Assembly: GCF_041260155.1 (NCBI RefSeq)
Contig: NC_091928.1
Location: 39,063,388 to 39,127,387 of the forward strand
DNA from: Ptychodera flava
Lineage: Eukaryota > Hemichordata > Enteropneusta > Ptychoderidae
DNA: 64,000 nucleotides
Reading direction: 5' to 3'
Part shown: piece after piece, positions 13,001-31,477 of the stretch
How the letters are laid out: each line of letters starts with the position of its first letter
How positions within the stretch are numbered: position 1 is the first letter of the stretch
Position numbers and translations under genes: made by a program
The notes under the pieces: model-generated
Databases searched by the model: none
The model's input: only the letters and a program-made list of their open reading frames with translations
Told to the model about the DNA's origin: nothing

Positions 13001-15543
13001 AAAAGTATCAAAACGTACCCTACCCAGTCAAACTGTTCCCACGTGACGTGTCGCCCATTGCTGACTACATAATCGGTAAGACTGTAGGAAAAAATGCCGT
13101 TGTTGGCTAGTTTGTTTTGCTTTAATTCAAAAGTCGATTCATTTGTGTATGTAATGTTTTTGCGATATTTACTCGACAGATAAGGAAAGATTTGTATCTT
13201 CTTAAGGTAGAATGCGCCTCGGGGACAGATATTTGGACTCTCAAACTTTGTCAATTCTTTTTTGATATTCCATTTGTGGGGGTTAATTGTAAAGCTCTTG
13301 TTGTTAGACAAATGTCCCCCGTCTTCAATTTATATTTTTCTCCATAGAGTTAAAACAGGGATGCCGACCATTTGAATTTAAAATATCGGTAAATCTTGGG
13401 TAATTTGTTTCTTCACTACCAAAATATGTACGGTGACCCTCGAATTTTTATCTCGGTTTTGAAAAAGAATGATTGAAATATTCTGTGAGGAAAGTTTGAC
13501 CAAAAGTTTTAATCTTTCATTTTCGAGGCGCATAGTACCTTAAAGTCCAACAATTGACGATAGGCCATGATGCCTGATATCTTGACCGACTTTTCTTTGC
13601 TTTATCCGGCAGAACGTGCCAGTGTCGATGCTGCCATTTATCAATTGAACACTTTCATGGGCGATGTGATCATCGTTCCGGACGATCCAAAAGAAAAAGT
13701 TCGCTACTACATCGACATGCCGATGGACTACGTCAAGGAACAGGATTGGTTCAAGAACGCCAAGCACGCATTCACCACATATCTCAAATATAACTTCGAC
13801 AGGTAAGTAGTCTCTGTTCGTGTCTCCCGTGGTTTATACTGCATCGGAACACCAAGAATACGATCGGAACTAATTTTGAGAATCTAATCTTTAACTCTGT
13901 TAAAATCGATCAAAAGTGTTAGGTGCCGTGGAACTAAAAGTTGCAATATATCACAAATTACCCATAAACAAGTGAATTGCAAAAAAAAAAGAAAGAAAGC
14001 AGTTGAGCTTGATAACTACAATATACTGTGCTCCCTAAATTAATTCCAATCGTATTCAAGTAAAATGCTCAGTAATACGGACAAGGTCGGGCAAGCACCG
14101 TTCTGTATAGCGGTAAAGTGTTGGGCGTCTGTCGACACGTCCTGGCACTTCAAAATGCGGAAGTCGCTTTCTTCATTGGCTCAGATTTCGGCCTCTTACT
14201 GGTCGCCAATGAATATCTATCAACAGCAGGCCCGGGAGTGATAAATGCTCTAAAATTTGGAGAGTAAGCACATGATTCACTTCAACTCGCATTCCAGATG
14301 CATAAGTGAGTCAGTCGGTGGACATATCTCTCGTGGATGATTTCCTGACGGTTAAATTATTGTCTGTACCATCATTTTGACATCGACGCGTCAATACAGA
14401 AATTAAAACTCGGGAATGTTGTCTTCAGTTTGTAACGTTTGTAATCGTTTTCTTTTTGCCCACACTTCATAAAGGTTCGAAGAATATTCCAAGGACACAC
14501 TGACATTCACTCACTGGCCACAGTCCTACGACCAGCACTGTCAGGCTTTCCTCAGACCACTGGTCAACTACTACAGGAAAGGTGAACTCGTCGACGAGAT
14601 TGGCGCTGTTGAGTCGTTGGTCCTCCGTTTCGACACCAAAGAGTTCAAGACAGACAACCCAGACAAGAACAGGAACTTGTTCAAGAACTTCCTCAACAAA
14701 TATGTAAGTTCTAATCACTTATTTTTGTTCGCTAGTCTGTAGGTTTGTTTTTAACGCTACCCATTGCGAACTTTGAAAATATATATGACAACACAAAGGT
14801 CATTGATTTCGCATCGGTATAAAACCATTGTCCTTGTTCAGTCTGTAATCAAAATACACTTGATATTCAATGGTTCGAAAGGAAGATCGCAACGGTATTC
14901 CATAAAGGTTATTAAATCACAGACAGACAGACAGACAGACAGACACACACACACACATGTACAAAATACAGACAAAATGTAAAACCTAGGACAAAAGTCA
15001 CTGTACTTTTAGTTGCTATATACCCTTGGGTGACTGGACTAATATTTTAGTCAGCATTTCTATACATAACTATGTATAAAAATGTCAGTAACTTTTGAAA
15101 AGATTATGTTTATTCTCTTTGTCCTTGCTTTAAAGTAAAAACAGGCGGTACGTTTCATTGGATTTGGTACTTTTCAGGGATCTAGCTGTCAAAATTACCA
15201 AACTGTTTTCCATAACGGCGCAAATCAAGCGCTTAAAATACGGCTTACGTTTAAAATAGTTCTTTGCTGGCTGCAAATAATGTCCCTTTACCTGAGAGCA
15301 CCTAGAAAGCATACTATTTGATTTGCAATCCATGAGATTATGAACGCTGTTCCCTTATTCTTACAGTTGAACTTCAACCCTGGCGTGAACTACTATGACT
15401 ACTTCTTGACGTACAAGGAGGCGTGGAACAAGCACGTCGTTCCCCTCACGGAGGAGGAGAGATCCAGAGTACCCCCCGAGTTTTTCCAGATGGAAGGCGT
15501 CAAGTGCAGACCAACTACCATGGACCTCAAACCCAAAATGTAA
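10059..15543 (+). CDS. FAD-dependent oxidoreductase, FOXRED2-like, 7 exons
   Basis: Predicted two-dinucleotide-binding-domain flavoprotein of 597 residues. Exons: 10059-10074, 10854-11534, 12244-12498, 12830-13075, 13613-13802, 14475-14703, 15367-15543. All introns are GT..AG and the phases join without a break. The FAD Rossmann motif GAGPAG is at residues 14-19 with the ribose-binding Glu at 37; LLMATGA is near 154-160; the second (NAD(P)H) motif GRGNSAFE is at 196-203. The block SNDRKAASGFIHGFRYNIRT in exon 4 is a FOXRED2-family signature. Human FOXRED2 is an ER-lumen protein in ER-associated degradation. This protein starts MPTKTRYHETIII, has no signal peptide, and ends in KPKM without an ER-retention motif, so a cytosolic location is inferred and the ER role may not apply. 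It is shorter than human FOXRED2. Intron 4 carries a MITE (13202-13543). The start was chosen because the 16-base first exon has a GTAAGT donor and joins in frame to the Rossmann exon. Confidence 0.92.
13202..13543 (+). mobile_element. TTAA-flanked MITE, family A, copy 2 (in intron 4)
   Basis: Same orientation and ends as the copy at 2212. It sits wholly inside intron 4 of the FOXRED2-like gene, 69 bases before exon 5, so it does not disrupt the splice sites. Confidence 0.85.
14921..14957. repeat. (AGAC)n(AC)n microsatellite in intron 6
   Basis: Five AGAC units pass directly into an AC run inside the last intron of the FOXRED2-like gene. Confidence 0.95.
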
Positions 15544-16520
15544 GCCTGGGAAAACATCTGGACCGTTGCCGAGGGTAGATCTAGGGCGAACCTACACCAT
15601 GTGGGAACTATTGCCAAATTTCCAGCGAGACTGTCTGTATTTTAAGTCACAAAGTGAAGTTTGTTGACGCTGACCAAATTTGATTACTCTGAGCTGTAGG
15701 CTCGGAAATTCGTCCAAATTATGAACTTTCGGTAATTGGAATTTTATGGATATTGAATTACACTTTCATATTACCCTATCAAACCACATCGCCAGCTTGT
15801 GTTTAATTGTACATGTACTTAATTACACAGGGTGTGAAAATATTCCGTTTTCGCTTTATCTCATATGTGGCTTACACCTTGTCTATTTATAAGCTGCAAG
15901 AGGCCGACCCGAGCCACGTGATTAACGGTTGTATGGTAATGAAGGGTGAGGACAATAGATAAAGTTGGGATTGATAAATCATGGTGGGGTGAAACCCGGC
16001 TTATGGGTGGTTATGGGGTGGTGTGGAAATGCTTAACTCTCGAGTTACCACATATCGCCAAGCGTGAGCAGTACGAATATTGGACTCACATATTAATAAA
16101 ACACAAAAACCTGCAGTATTTTACATTTGTCAGCCGTATCAGCACTCATAGAATCATTGTCGGTATCGAACATGGACATGACAAAACTCACAGAGTATAA
16201 ACAAGGGGGCGAGTTAAGGTGGCAAAATCCGCGTTACGAGTAACTGGCTGCATTCTAAGGAGAAAGGGTCCTAAGTTTTTATTTTCACTACAAAGGGTCC
16301 GTAGTAAGATCCGCGATATCACTTACCAAATTTACCTTAAGTTAGAGAATCATCGAACACATACCTGTATTGTTTTGATCATTGAGAAAACGACGCCAAT
16401 AAAATAGATCATCAGATCTGAAGTGAATTTTGGAACGAAGGTTGTGTCTTTGTTCGTGTGTCAATGAGGATGTATGGCGTGGATTTGGTTGGCATGGCGG
16501 CCTCTCCGTTGTCTCTCTGT
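15544..16520. other. 3' flank of the FOXRED2-like gene
   Basis: No protein-like frame follows the stop at 15543. AATAAA hexamers at 16095 and 16398 are candidate poly(A) signals, but neither has supporting context and the 3' UTR end is unknown. Confidence 0.35.

Positions 16521-16522
<2 letters not shown>

Positions 16523-16594
<72 letters not shown>
16523..16594. repeat. (CT)n microsatellite
   Basis: About 35 CT dinucleotides with one TT interruption. Overlapping frames made of Ser/Leu or Arg/Glu runs are artefacts of the repeat. Confidence 0.97.
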
Positions 16595-16597
<3 letters not shown>

Positions 16598-16875
16598 GAC
16601 CAAACGGGTCTTGCATTACACAGCACAGACCGCTCTAATCACTTTAAACGTCTCTGATTAGATTATCTCAAAAATCTCTGTGTTCAAAGTTAGTGAGATA
16701 ACATGTAAAGTTCAATATCTTGCTCAAGAAAACTTTGCGAACAGTGTGTTGGCCATAATTTTCCCATCACACTTTCGGCAAGCTAGAGAATTTCGATCAA
16801 GTCAGTCGCAAATGATACTATGTTTGTGTTTCTTAACGATCATAACTGTAATCTTTGACCATGATGCTCTCGACA

Positions 16876-17123
16876 TTAAAGGGATATAGTCGTCGGAACT
16901 GCGCCTGTGCGAGTTTCTTGTTTACAAACAATGTATTTCGTGCACGATATCAAGATGCACCTCATCATCATAGCTGCAACATTTAAATTAGACGACGACA
17001 GATTATGACAGACATGTTTCTAACTGTCATCAATCACCATTGTGCCTAGGATACATTGTTGCCATGGGTCGTATGGGTCCCATACGACCTTTGAGTGCAG
17101 TTCCGACGACTATATCCCTTTAA
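16876..17123. mobile_element. TTAA-flanked MITE, family B
   Basis: The left end TTAAAGGGATATAGTCGTCG is matched at the right end by CGACGACTATATCCCTTTAA. The inverted repeat continues inward for about 28 bp with one mismatch. An inner palindrome, GGTCGTATGGG/CCCATACGACC, lies near the right end. There is no coding capacity. Confidence 0.85.
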
Positions 17124-17278
17124 GTCTTTCTAAGCCTGTTCTAAACGTAAATTTTGCAATCACGTGTCTGACAATATTACAGTGACATTGTTTTTCGTTC
17201 GGTTTTATCTCTTCGTACTGTTGGTTTTTACGGCGCCTATCATGGGCCTCTGGCCCGTTGGTTTACCCGTGCACGTGA

Positions 17279-17525
17279 TTAACCCTTTGAGTGCTGTAAT
17301 TTTTCCCACCAAAATTTCGGTGTAACATTTTACCAATCTTTATGAATTTTTCTGTAATTTTTTGATAATTTTGGACCAAATGGACATAACATTTCAATAG
17401 CTGCAATTTTTTGACCAAAATTTTGGAAAAAATCTGAAAAAACTTGTCTAGATCTGAAAAAAATTGCTGGCTATGTCATATTCCATAAAATACAACAAAA
17501 GTTGACTTTGGCACTCAAAGGGTAA
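17279..17525. mobile_element. MITE, family C (TTAACCCTTTGAGTGC ends)
   Basis: The left end TTAACCCTTTGAGTGC is inverted at the right end as GCACTCAAAGGGTAA. The interior is AT-rich with poly-T and poly-A segments and no reading frame. The right flank reads TTTGGCACTCAAAGGGTAAA, so the outer TTAA is imperfect on that side. Confidence 0.75.
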
Positions 17526-19380
17526 ATAATCAATAAGTTAATTAATTAATAACATTCCACGGGTCTCTGTGCGGTATTTGGCTAGAATTTATCGAAACAA
17601 TGGCGTTACCATTCACCTGGTAGTCTGAGGGAATGTGTTTCTAGTGACAACGTGCAAATATCAAGAAAGAATATGTACTTTTGTGACATTTATGCTATAT
17701 GTGATATTTTGACCTGTTGCGCATGATCAGTTGATTACGCTGACCGATTAATGGTGAGGGCGTCCATTACATCCGCTATCGGTTGACATTTTAACCTGCA
17801 TAATCTTGTCAGCGTGCCCGCTGAACTAAAAATATCGATGAAAACACATTTTGAACAAAAAGTCAAGTAATTTTCAGTCTAAGAAAAACATATTGAGAAA
17901 ATGTAAGTGTTAACAATGAAACAATGAGTACAATCATTTCCCGATGACACAGGTGTAGTCACGCTGATTGTTAGGAGAATACGATGACATGAGATTGAAA
18001 CTTTAGACAGAGCATGACTTAAACTGTCGACGACCGCTTGTGCAATGGTGGCCTAGGGACGTTTTAAGGCCATTTAAGGCCATTGCAATGTAATGCAACA
18101 CAAGTCAATATAAATATCATTCACATGATAAAAGACAATAACAATGCAAGAATATTTTGTCTCGTTTGGCGGGCAAGTGGCGAGGCGACAAAGTGTGCAA
18201 CACGGACAGAACACCGACTTTGTGATAGTTTGACTAAATGAATTGTCTCTTACATCAATGAAATCGTGTCTACGGCTGAATGAAACAAAAAAATTTAATT
18301 CTTTACAGTTTAGTCCTGTCGGACAGTATTAAAGAACTATGACTCACCTTCAACACTCTCCCTCTCCCAAACAGGACACGTTGGTCAGTGCATCGGCTCT
18401 ACGTCTTTAAAATGCTATGTGATTGTTCACGATTGAAAAAGTGTGATAGAGGGGACCACTGTCATAACTGCCAAATTTACGTACGTTATTACCTTTTTGA
18501 AAGAGAGGAACATTACGGGTGATTTAAAGTCGTGTGTTTGTTTTTATTTCAAATAATGCGATTTATAATAACTCTTATCGTAGCTGTACCTTCACCAAGC
18601 TGATCAAACGCGATCGTAAATTCCTTGCAGCGTGACCTAAAGTGATAAACGGAGGGACTAAGCTTATAGTACACTCACTCAGGTAAAGTACGCTGAAAAA
18701 ATTCAATGTAAAATCTCCATAGTCACTAAAAGTCCAACTACATGGAAAGTATTATTGTTAGATTCGAGTTCAGGAGCGTTATGCTCGTCTTAAGGGAAGT
18801 CCTGTGATCACCAGCTCCTGAAGTGTCTTGATATGTCATAGAGGGCGCAAATCCCATTCTCACCATGCGTCTGCTGTTAACAGCACTGCACGCTTTCTCT
18901 GCTCCAACTTCATAAATTCAAGTAAATCCTGAAAATTTCAGATTTTTAAAACAACTGCTTGAATTAAAAGATGTAAAAACTCGAAATATAAGAAATGCAC
19001 ATCCCGCAAAGACTACAAATACAACAAAAGTGCGTTCCTGACTAATTTTTGGGCCCGCCGACTCAGTAGTAAAAACCGAGGTTTCGTGATCAAACGTCAA
19101 ATCTTGGCATTGGTATTTCATGATATATACCGTATAGTCAATTGCAAGGACTCTTGATATATAGTTTACAGTCGTTAAATATTGATGCCAGACGATTTTT
19201 ATCACCCATTGAAGCTTGACTGATTGATTAGTTGTGTTTCAAGCCTAAATTCATGTTGTTTTTTGCAATCGAAAATAGTTTGAACCAATTTGCAAACTGA
19301 GCTTACAGTACGTATGTAATTCAGCTTGTGCTAGTTACGTGTAACGAAGGTCATGAGTCAAGGCTTATCCTGATTGGCTA
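17526..19380. other. Gene-free spacer
   Basis: Nothing recognised: no protein-like frame, RNA gene or clear inverted repeat. Confidence 0.4.
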
Positions 19381-19381
19381 A

Positions 19382-19491
19382 ATGGACGTGTATACCAGGT
19401 GTGCATCTGGCGTTAGACAGAACAACGGGCAGACGACCTGGCAAGTAAGCGGTGACCGTATTCTGAACGTAAACGTGTTCTGCTACGAGAA
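19382..19491 (+). other. Possible upstream exon of the peroxidase gene
   Basis: A protein-like frame from the ATG at 19382 runs to a good donor, GAGAAAG/GTGAGT, at 19491. An ATTGGC (inverted CCAAT) lies just upstream. The next good acceptor is TTCTTTTTCGCAG, ending at 19991. Joined, the frame would hit a stop before the peroxidase ATG, so if real this would be a 5' UTR exon with an upstream frame rather than coding sequence. It may be chance. Confidence 0.2.
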
Positions 19492-20035
19492 AGGTGAGTT
19501 CTATATCGTTAATTTTGATCAGAACTTTTCACGCAGTAGCATAAAACTTCGTTGCCGGGCGGCAGAACATCAGACTGGTGTCATTCTCAGTAAGTTTCGT
19601 GATTTTGAACGTAAATGTCGAAGTTTGACGGGGTGAAGGAAACGTAAGCCGTACCGTATGGAATTTTCAGCCGTGCACCTTGCACAACTTGGCATGCCTG
19701 GCCTGATAAAAGCTGACTTGATCTTTACTCATATAACAAAGACTGAACCCTTTACGTGCCTGTCCATTGTTGAATGTGAATAGACCAACATCTATAGACG
19801 AATGCATATACTCGAGCAGCACTATCGATGTAGTTCATAGTCGCTGAGTAGACAAATAGTGTTTGACCTTATCATAAAATGTTATTAGAGCCAATATGTA
19901 TCTACCCATTAGCAACCGTGACACAATATGACAATTGAAATCCACATTAAATGAAGTCATTCAAGGAATCAAAAATCGTTCTTTTTCGCAGATCGCTCTC
20001 GCTACTACTGAAGCTTCACAGACTGCCTTCACACC

Positions 20036-25736
<5,701 letters not shown>

Positions 25737-25810
25737 ACTAGTTCTTTCCATAGGAAGACATTTTTCTAACAGAGTCTTTTTTACTTCTGAACTCCTGAAA
25801 ACCCAACAAC

Positions 25811-25816
25811 ATTAAA
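25811..25816 (+). terminator. Candidate poly(A) signal ATTAAA of the peroxidase gene
   Basis: The variant signal ATTAAA lies 75 bases after the stop codon. It is conserved in the downstream copy at 35242-35247, where the longer reading frame ends inside it. Confidence 0.45.
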
Positions 25817-25819
25817 TAC

Positions 25820-26995
25820 CATGAAGGCTGTTCTGCATTCAGTGTTTAATAATTCCATTCTAGGTGCATATAAGTAATTTTGCATTTTATTTTTGATTCA
25901 GCATTTTGCTACTAAGGTTTCGTCACTACGGAGTGTTGTGTTTCTTCTCGGGTTGATTCATAGCTGTGTTAAACTTTCTTCTTGGGTCCATTCAAAGCAT
26001 TATAAAACTGACCTAAGTGCAATGCTGTGAGCCCCCTACCCCCCGAGTGGTAATCCAGCAATTCATGTCAGATTATGCGCGTTGATAGAAACCAAATTAA
26101 ACATATTGTAGTGATGTGTGACACCAGACAAACGTGTTTAGTGCAATGCACATAAGTATATTTCAATTATATTACTTTTTAGAATTTAGAATTTATTTTG
26201 AAAATCTAGCGCTCTTAGTTGTTTTTCATCTTATATTTTTGAGACTTAACAGATAGGATAAAGCCGAATGCAACAATCCCTTTTGAAGTGTAAATATTTT
26301 TGCTTATCTTTATACTACCTTGTATTGGGGATCCATAACCTTTGTCTGACACACTAAACAATTTCCTGATTGAAGACAGTTTAAAAAACAATTATTGCCA
26401 TCTTAAGTATTTGCCTTTACAAGTCTTCCTTGATCACCATCATTACCAAGACTGATTTGTTCCCTTTTCATCGCACATTCAACAGCAAACAGTATGTCAA
26501 CAAAACTGAATGTTGACCAAGTGTTATCCACTTCATGAAAAGGTACGTACGTAAATGTAGAGATAAGAATGCCATTTTGTCTGAGTGTTCTCTTAACATA
26601 ATAAACAGGTCGAAGTCCTGTCAAAATCAAAGTTTCCACACTGGCCATTAAAACCTCGTGTATCTCTGGACAGCTATCGTGTATTACTGTTTGAGTTTTG
26701 CATCATTTCAACACATACAACATATTTTCCTTAAAGTTGGAACCAAATACCAAATTTAAGGTAGCCTACCTCTACTATGATCTTACAGGGATATAAATCC
26801 TAAGTGCCATTAATTAGTGTATGCCATCAAGAAAAAAATTCCAATCATTGTGCAGTGACGCTAGAGTATCAGCGAGCCGCTTGCGGCCACCTTTGGCGAG
26901 CCGTTGCACGAGTGATCAACTCTCTTCTCAATTCCGTCTTTAAAACTGCGTAAAGTATTGTCCTTTACGCGGCAAGGACAGGTATACAAGATATA
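25820..26995. repeat. 3' flank of peroxidase gene, part of the segmental duplication
   Basis: 25740-26700 is similar to 35160-36115 beyond the second peroxidase copy, including GATTATGCGCGTTGATAG against GGTTATGCGCGTTGATAG. No gene is seen. Fragments of the same flank recur at 40489-40785 and near 41500-41600. From about 26760 to 27000 nothing is recognised. Confidence 0.65.
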
Positions 26996-29585
26996 AATAT
27001 ATTGTATTCAGATATAGTATGTCGGCCACCCAAAGCACAAAAAACTAACATTGTATTCAGTGTACTGAAGGGCTAGATTTACCAAACTTATCCTTTCTTG
27101 GTTTTAGTATTACAGAGCTTGCCTTATAGTGCCAATACGCACTAAACGCAAAGACTCACATCGTATAGCTTGTCTAGGCTAGTCCTCGCCTCTGATAGCT
27201 TATCTACGCAATATTTCAAGAGTTTGTGGCGTCACCGAGGCCCGTCGATTTGTACACTCCAACTTCCGCCATACGATCACTCAGAAACAACTATTGCAAC
27301 ACTAGTAAATTTATGATCGTAATCTTGATCATATCAGTGTTTTAACGATATATTTACCACAGCGGCATTATTCTACCTGTAAATTACGCTCAGAATCTGA
27401 TATAACGCCACTTTGACGGTCAAAGATCGTTGTGGAGCGATCGATCCCTCAATTGGCCTTTCGTACTCAAAGCGTTCTGGGCCGGCTTGGATACTCTCCA
27501 AAAGTTAAGACTGTTGTGATTGTATTCCGCCCACATAAATAAAATGAATGAACAGGCTTGGTCACGCGTTCCGTAATTTCAAGATGGCGGTGACAGTGTC
27601 GTATACTACAAAGTGAAGGATTAACTTTCGGAAAAAATTAGTGATTCAAACGGGTCGTCATGTGGGCCATTCGCCGATGTGGACGACCTACTGTCATATA
27701 TCACTCTCTTGTCACTTTTCAAAGATACTGTTAAAATTCATGTTTGACTAGAAGTTGAACACTAATTCCTAAGCTTGGCCGACCAATTCAAAAACTTATT
27801 ACATCGTTTTCAGTGTACTGAAGAGCTTGATTTGCCACATTTGTCCTACAACGTTTGTCTGTATTACAGGGCGAGCCTACAGTGCCAGTACGAATTAAAG
27901 GTAAGGCCTCATCTCAGACAGGTTATCTAGGCTAGGCCTCGCAGCGGATAGCTTATTTACGCAATGTTTCGAGACCTTGAGACGTCACCACTGCCCGTCG
28001 ATTTATATACCCTAAGTTCCGTCTTTGTGATCTCCCAGAAAAATTACTACGGCAACACAAGTAAATTTATGATCATTATGCGTATCTGCCGTAGATATTG
28101 AAGACCAAAGAATATGCAGGAATGGAAACTTGCGACCTTCTTGTGTCATTTGTAAAATCCTACATTTCTGTAAACGATATTAGAGGATAAACATTCAGAG
28201 TCAGTATTTTTAATCCATTTTAACTCCCTCCTTGTAGATTTTGAGTGACCCCCATAGATTCCTCCGACCCCCCCCCCGGCCGTAAATAATGACGACTTCA
28301 AAACACTGTTTAGATTGTATTCCGTCCACACGTATATAATGAATGAACAGGCTTGAACACACAGCTAAGTTCCGTATTTTCAAGATGGCGGCGACCGTAT
28401 CGTATTGTACAAAGCGAAGGATTGACATATAGCAAAACAATTAGTGATGCAATCGGGTCGTCGAGTGGCTCGTCCGACGATGTCAGTGTGGTGCGGTCAC
28501 TTTGTAACTTTTCAAACAAACTGTGAAAAAATACGTGTTGGACTAGAAGCTGAACACTTGTTTCGTAAGTTTGGCCGACCAATTGAAAGAAAACCATTAC
28601 ATCGTTTTCAGCGTACTGAAGAGCTAAATTTGCCACATTTATCCTACCATATTTGTTAGTATTACAGGGCTAGCCTATAGAGCCAGTAGCAGTAAAGGCA
28701 AGGCCTCATCTCAGACAGGTTATCTAGGCTAAGCCCCGCCCCTGATAGCTTATTTACGAAATGTTTCAAGACCTTGAGAAGTCATCTGTGTCCGTCGATT
28801 TAAATACCGGAAGTTCCGTCTTTATGATCACCAAGAAAAAATGCTATGGCAACACAAGTAAATTTAGGATTATTATGCCTATCTGCATTCTTAACCTGCA
28901 TTTAATATTGATCATGTCCGTGTTTTTAATCTCGTAGATCCACCAGAGCGACATTCTATTACCAGTAAATTACAATATAACGCCACTTTGATGAATCAAA
29001 ACTCGTTGTAGCAAACTTGTCAATTGTATCTTCTGTACTCCTAAAGTTCTTGGCTTGGATTTTGTCACTTTTCAAATATTCTGTGAAAATCATTGTTCGA
29101 CTAGAAGTTGAATACTAGTTTCTTTAGCTTATGGCGAAATAATAAAATCACCGTACTACATCGTACTCAGTGGCAGTGCACTGAAGAGCTAGATTTGCCC
29201 CCTCACCTACCACGATTTTAAGTATTAAAGAGCTAATCTATAGAGCCAATAAGTAGTAAAAACAGGGCCTCATCTCAGACAGGTTATCTAGGCTAGGCCG
29301 GCCCTGGATAGCTTGTTTTCGCAATGTTGCGAGAGCTTGAGGCGTCATTAATATCCGTCGATTTATACACCCGAAGTTCCGTCTTTATGATCGACCTGAA
29401 AAAAATACAATAGCCACACTTGTTAATTTAGGGTCATAATACTTATGCATTCTTAACCGTAATCTAATATCGATCCACCAGAGCTACACCTGTAATCTGT
29501 AACTTAACTCGTAAATTACGTCGAACATTTGATATACGGCCAATTTGTTAGTCAAAGATCGTTGTGTACATGTGAAGCAAATCTT

Positions 29586-29945
29586 TTAAGGTAGTATGCG
29601 CCTCGAAATAAAAAGACTTTAACTTTTGATCAAACTTTCCTCAAGGAATCTTTCAACCATTTTCTTTAAAAATCGAAAATAAAAATCGGGAGTCACTGTG
29701 AAAATTTTGATACTGGAGAAACAAAGAACCCAAGATTTACCTATATTTAAAATTCAAAATGGCCGCCATCCCTGTGTTAACTCTATGGAGAAATATAAAA
29801 TTGCAAATTTCAAAAAAGCTAAGTCGGTGAAAAGTTTTCTTACACCAAGGGCTTTAAAATGAACCCCATACAAGTGGTAGATCATAAAAGAATTATAAAA
29901 GTTTGAGAGTCAGAATATCTGTCCCTGAGACGCATTCTACTTTAA
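29586..29945 (-). mobile_element. TTAA-flanked MITE, family A, copy 4
   Basis: Starts TTAAGGTAGTATGCGCCTCG and ends with GACGCATTCTACTTTAA. It is the most diverged of the four copies at its right end and is inserted in an array unit. Confidence 0.82.
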
Positions 29946-30776
29946 TTAGACCACAAACGCCTTCCGAACTCACAACGCTCTGTAATTGGATACTCTCCAA
30001 AAATTAGGACTGTTTTGATTGTATGAACAGGCTTGGCCAAGCATCTTAAAGTTCCGTTATTTCAAGATGGCGGCGACCGTGTCGTATACTACAAAGTGAA
30101 GGATTAACGTGTGGCGAATATGATAGTGATTCAAGCGGGTCGTCGAGTGGGTCGTCCAACAATGTGGACGACCCAATGTGATATGTCGACGTAGTGCAGT
30201 CATTTTGTCACTTTTCAAAGATACTGTGAAAACATTCGTGTTCGACTAGAAGTTGAACACTTAATTCCTAAGCTTGGCCAACCAATTCAAAAGACTCATT
30301 ACATCGTTTTCAGTGTACTGAAGAACAAGATTTGCCACATTTTCCTACCCTGTTTGTTATTATTACCGGGCTAGCCTGTAGCCAGTAAGTAGGAAACCCA
30401 AGGCCTCATCTCAGACAGGTTATCTAGGCTAGGTCTCTTGCCTTTGGATTGCTTTTACACAATGTTTAAAGACGTTGAGAAGTCACTGATGCCAGTCGAT
30501 TTATGTACCCGAAGTTCCTGCTTTATGATCACCCAGAAAAAAGACTACTATGGCAAAGCAAGTAAATTTAGGATCATTATGCTTATCTGCATTCTTAACC
30601 GGCATTAAATGTTGTTCATAAGAGTGTTTTTATCTGATTGATCCACCAGAGCGACATTTTATTACCCGTAAATTACGATAAGCATGTGATAAAACGCCAC
30701 TTTGATAGTCAAAGATCGATATCGTTTTCAGGTTTGAAATTGTGACTCACCTCACTATACGAACTTTATTTATTTT

Positions 30777-31040
30777 GTGGTAAATGAAATGAAAAGTGAC
30801 CCATGCGGGACTCGAACCAACATTGTGGTTGGTTCTATCACCCAGATGAGGCTCTTCATTTCATGGGCGTGTATATACTATATACGCGCACATGAAATGA
30901 AGATCCCCATCTGGGTGACAGGACCGACTACAGTAATTCCGACTGATCAATTAGCTCAGTTGGTAGAACATCCGAAATTTTTTCGGGGGATGTGGGTTCG
31001 AGTCCCGCATGGGTCACTTTTCATTTTCATTTAATACAAA
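30777..31040. repeat. Palindromic element with tRNA-like ends
   Basis: The left end carries AGTGACCCATGCGGGACTCG, the exact inverse of the tRNA 3' part at the right end (CGAGTCCCGCATGGGTCACT), each next to an AATGAAA/TTTCATT motif. Inside lies a second inverted repeat, CACCCAGATGAGGCTCTTCA against TGAAGATCCCCATCTGGGTG, around an alternating TATAC core. It interrupts an array unit, so it is a later insertion. Confidence 0.8.
30945..31016 (+). tRNA. tRNA-like sequence, probably a pseudogene or SINE head
   Basis: A 72-base cloverleaf can be drawn: acceptor GATCAAT/ATGGGTC (6 of 7 pairs, one of them G-T), TA, D arm GCTC..GAAC, anticodon stem TCCGA/TCGGG, T arm GTGGG TTCGAGT CCCGC. The B-box GGTTCGAGTCC and A-box TAGCTCAGTTGGTAGAAC are good. 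The loop AATTTTT would give anticodon TTT, but U33 is A and the D and acceptor stems have mismatches. Its position inside a palindromic repeat favours a SINE head or pseudogene over a working tRNA-Lys. Confidence 0.45.
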
Positions 31041-31477
31041 ATAAACTTTTCATTTGTACCACAACCGCCTTCCGTACTCATAACGTTCTTGGCTTGGATT
31101 TTGTCACTTTTCAAATATTCTGTGAAAATCATTGTTCGACTAGAAGTTGAATACTTGTCTCATTAGTTTAGCGGAATAAAAAGTCACTACATTGCATTCA
31201 GTACACTGAAGACCTAGATTTTCTCCTCTCATCCTACCCTGTTTGTTAGTATTATAGGGCTAGCCTATAGAGCCAGTACAGTGTAAAGGCAAGGCCTCAT
31301 CTCAGACAGGTTACCTAGGCTAGGCCCGCCTTAGATAGCTTATTTACGCAATGTTGGAAGAGCTTGAGGTGTCATTAATATCCGTCGATTTATACACCCT
31401 AAGTTTCGCCTTTATGATCGTCCAGGAAAAATACAATAGCTACACTAAATCTAGGATCATAGTGCTTATCTGCATTC

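Noticed and set aside
29586..29945. CRISPR-like or regular-spacer arrays
   Set aside because: No short direct repeats with unique equal-length spacers occur anywhere; the repeats are eukaryotic MITEs, minisatellites and diverged tandem units.
30945..31016. A functional tRNA-Lys gene
   Set aside because: The anticodon loop lacks U33, two stems have mismatches, and the sequence is the end of a palindromic repeat; reported only as tRNA-like.
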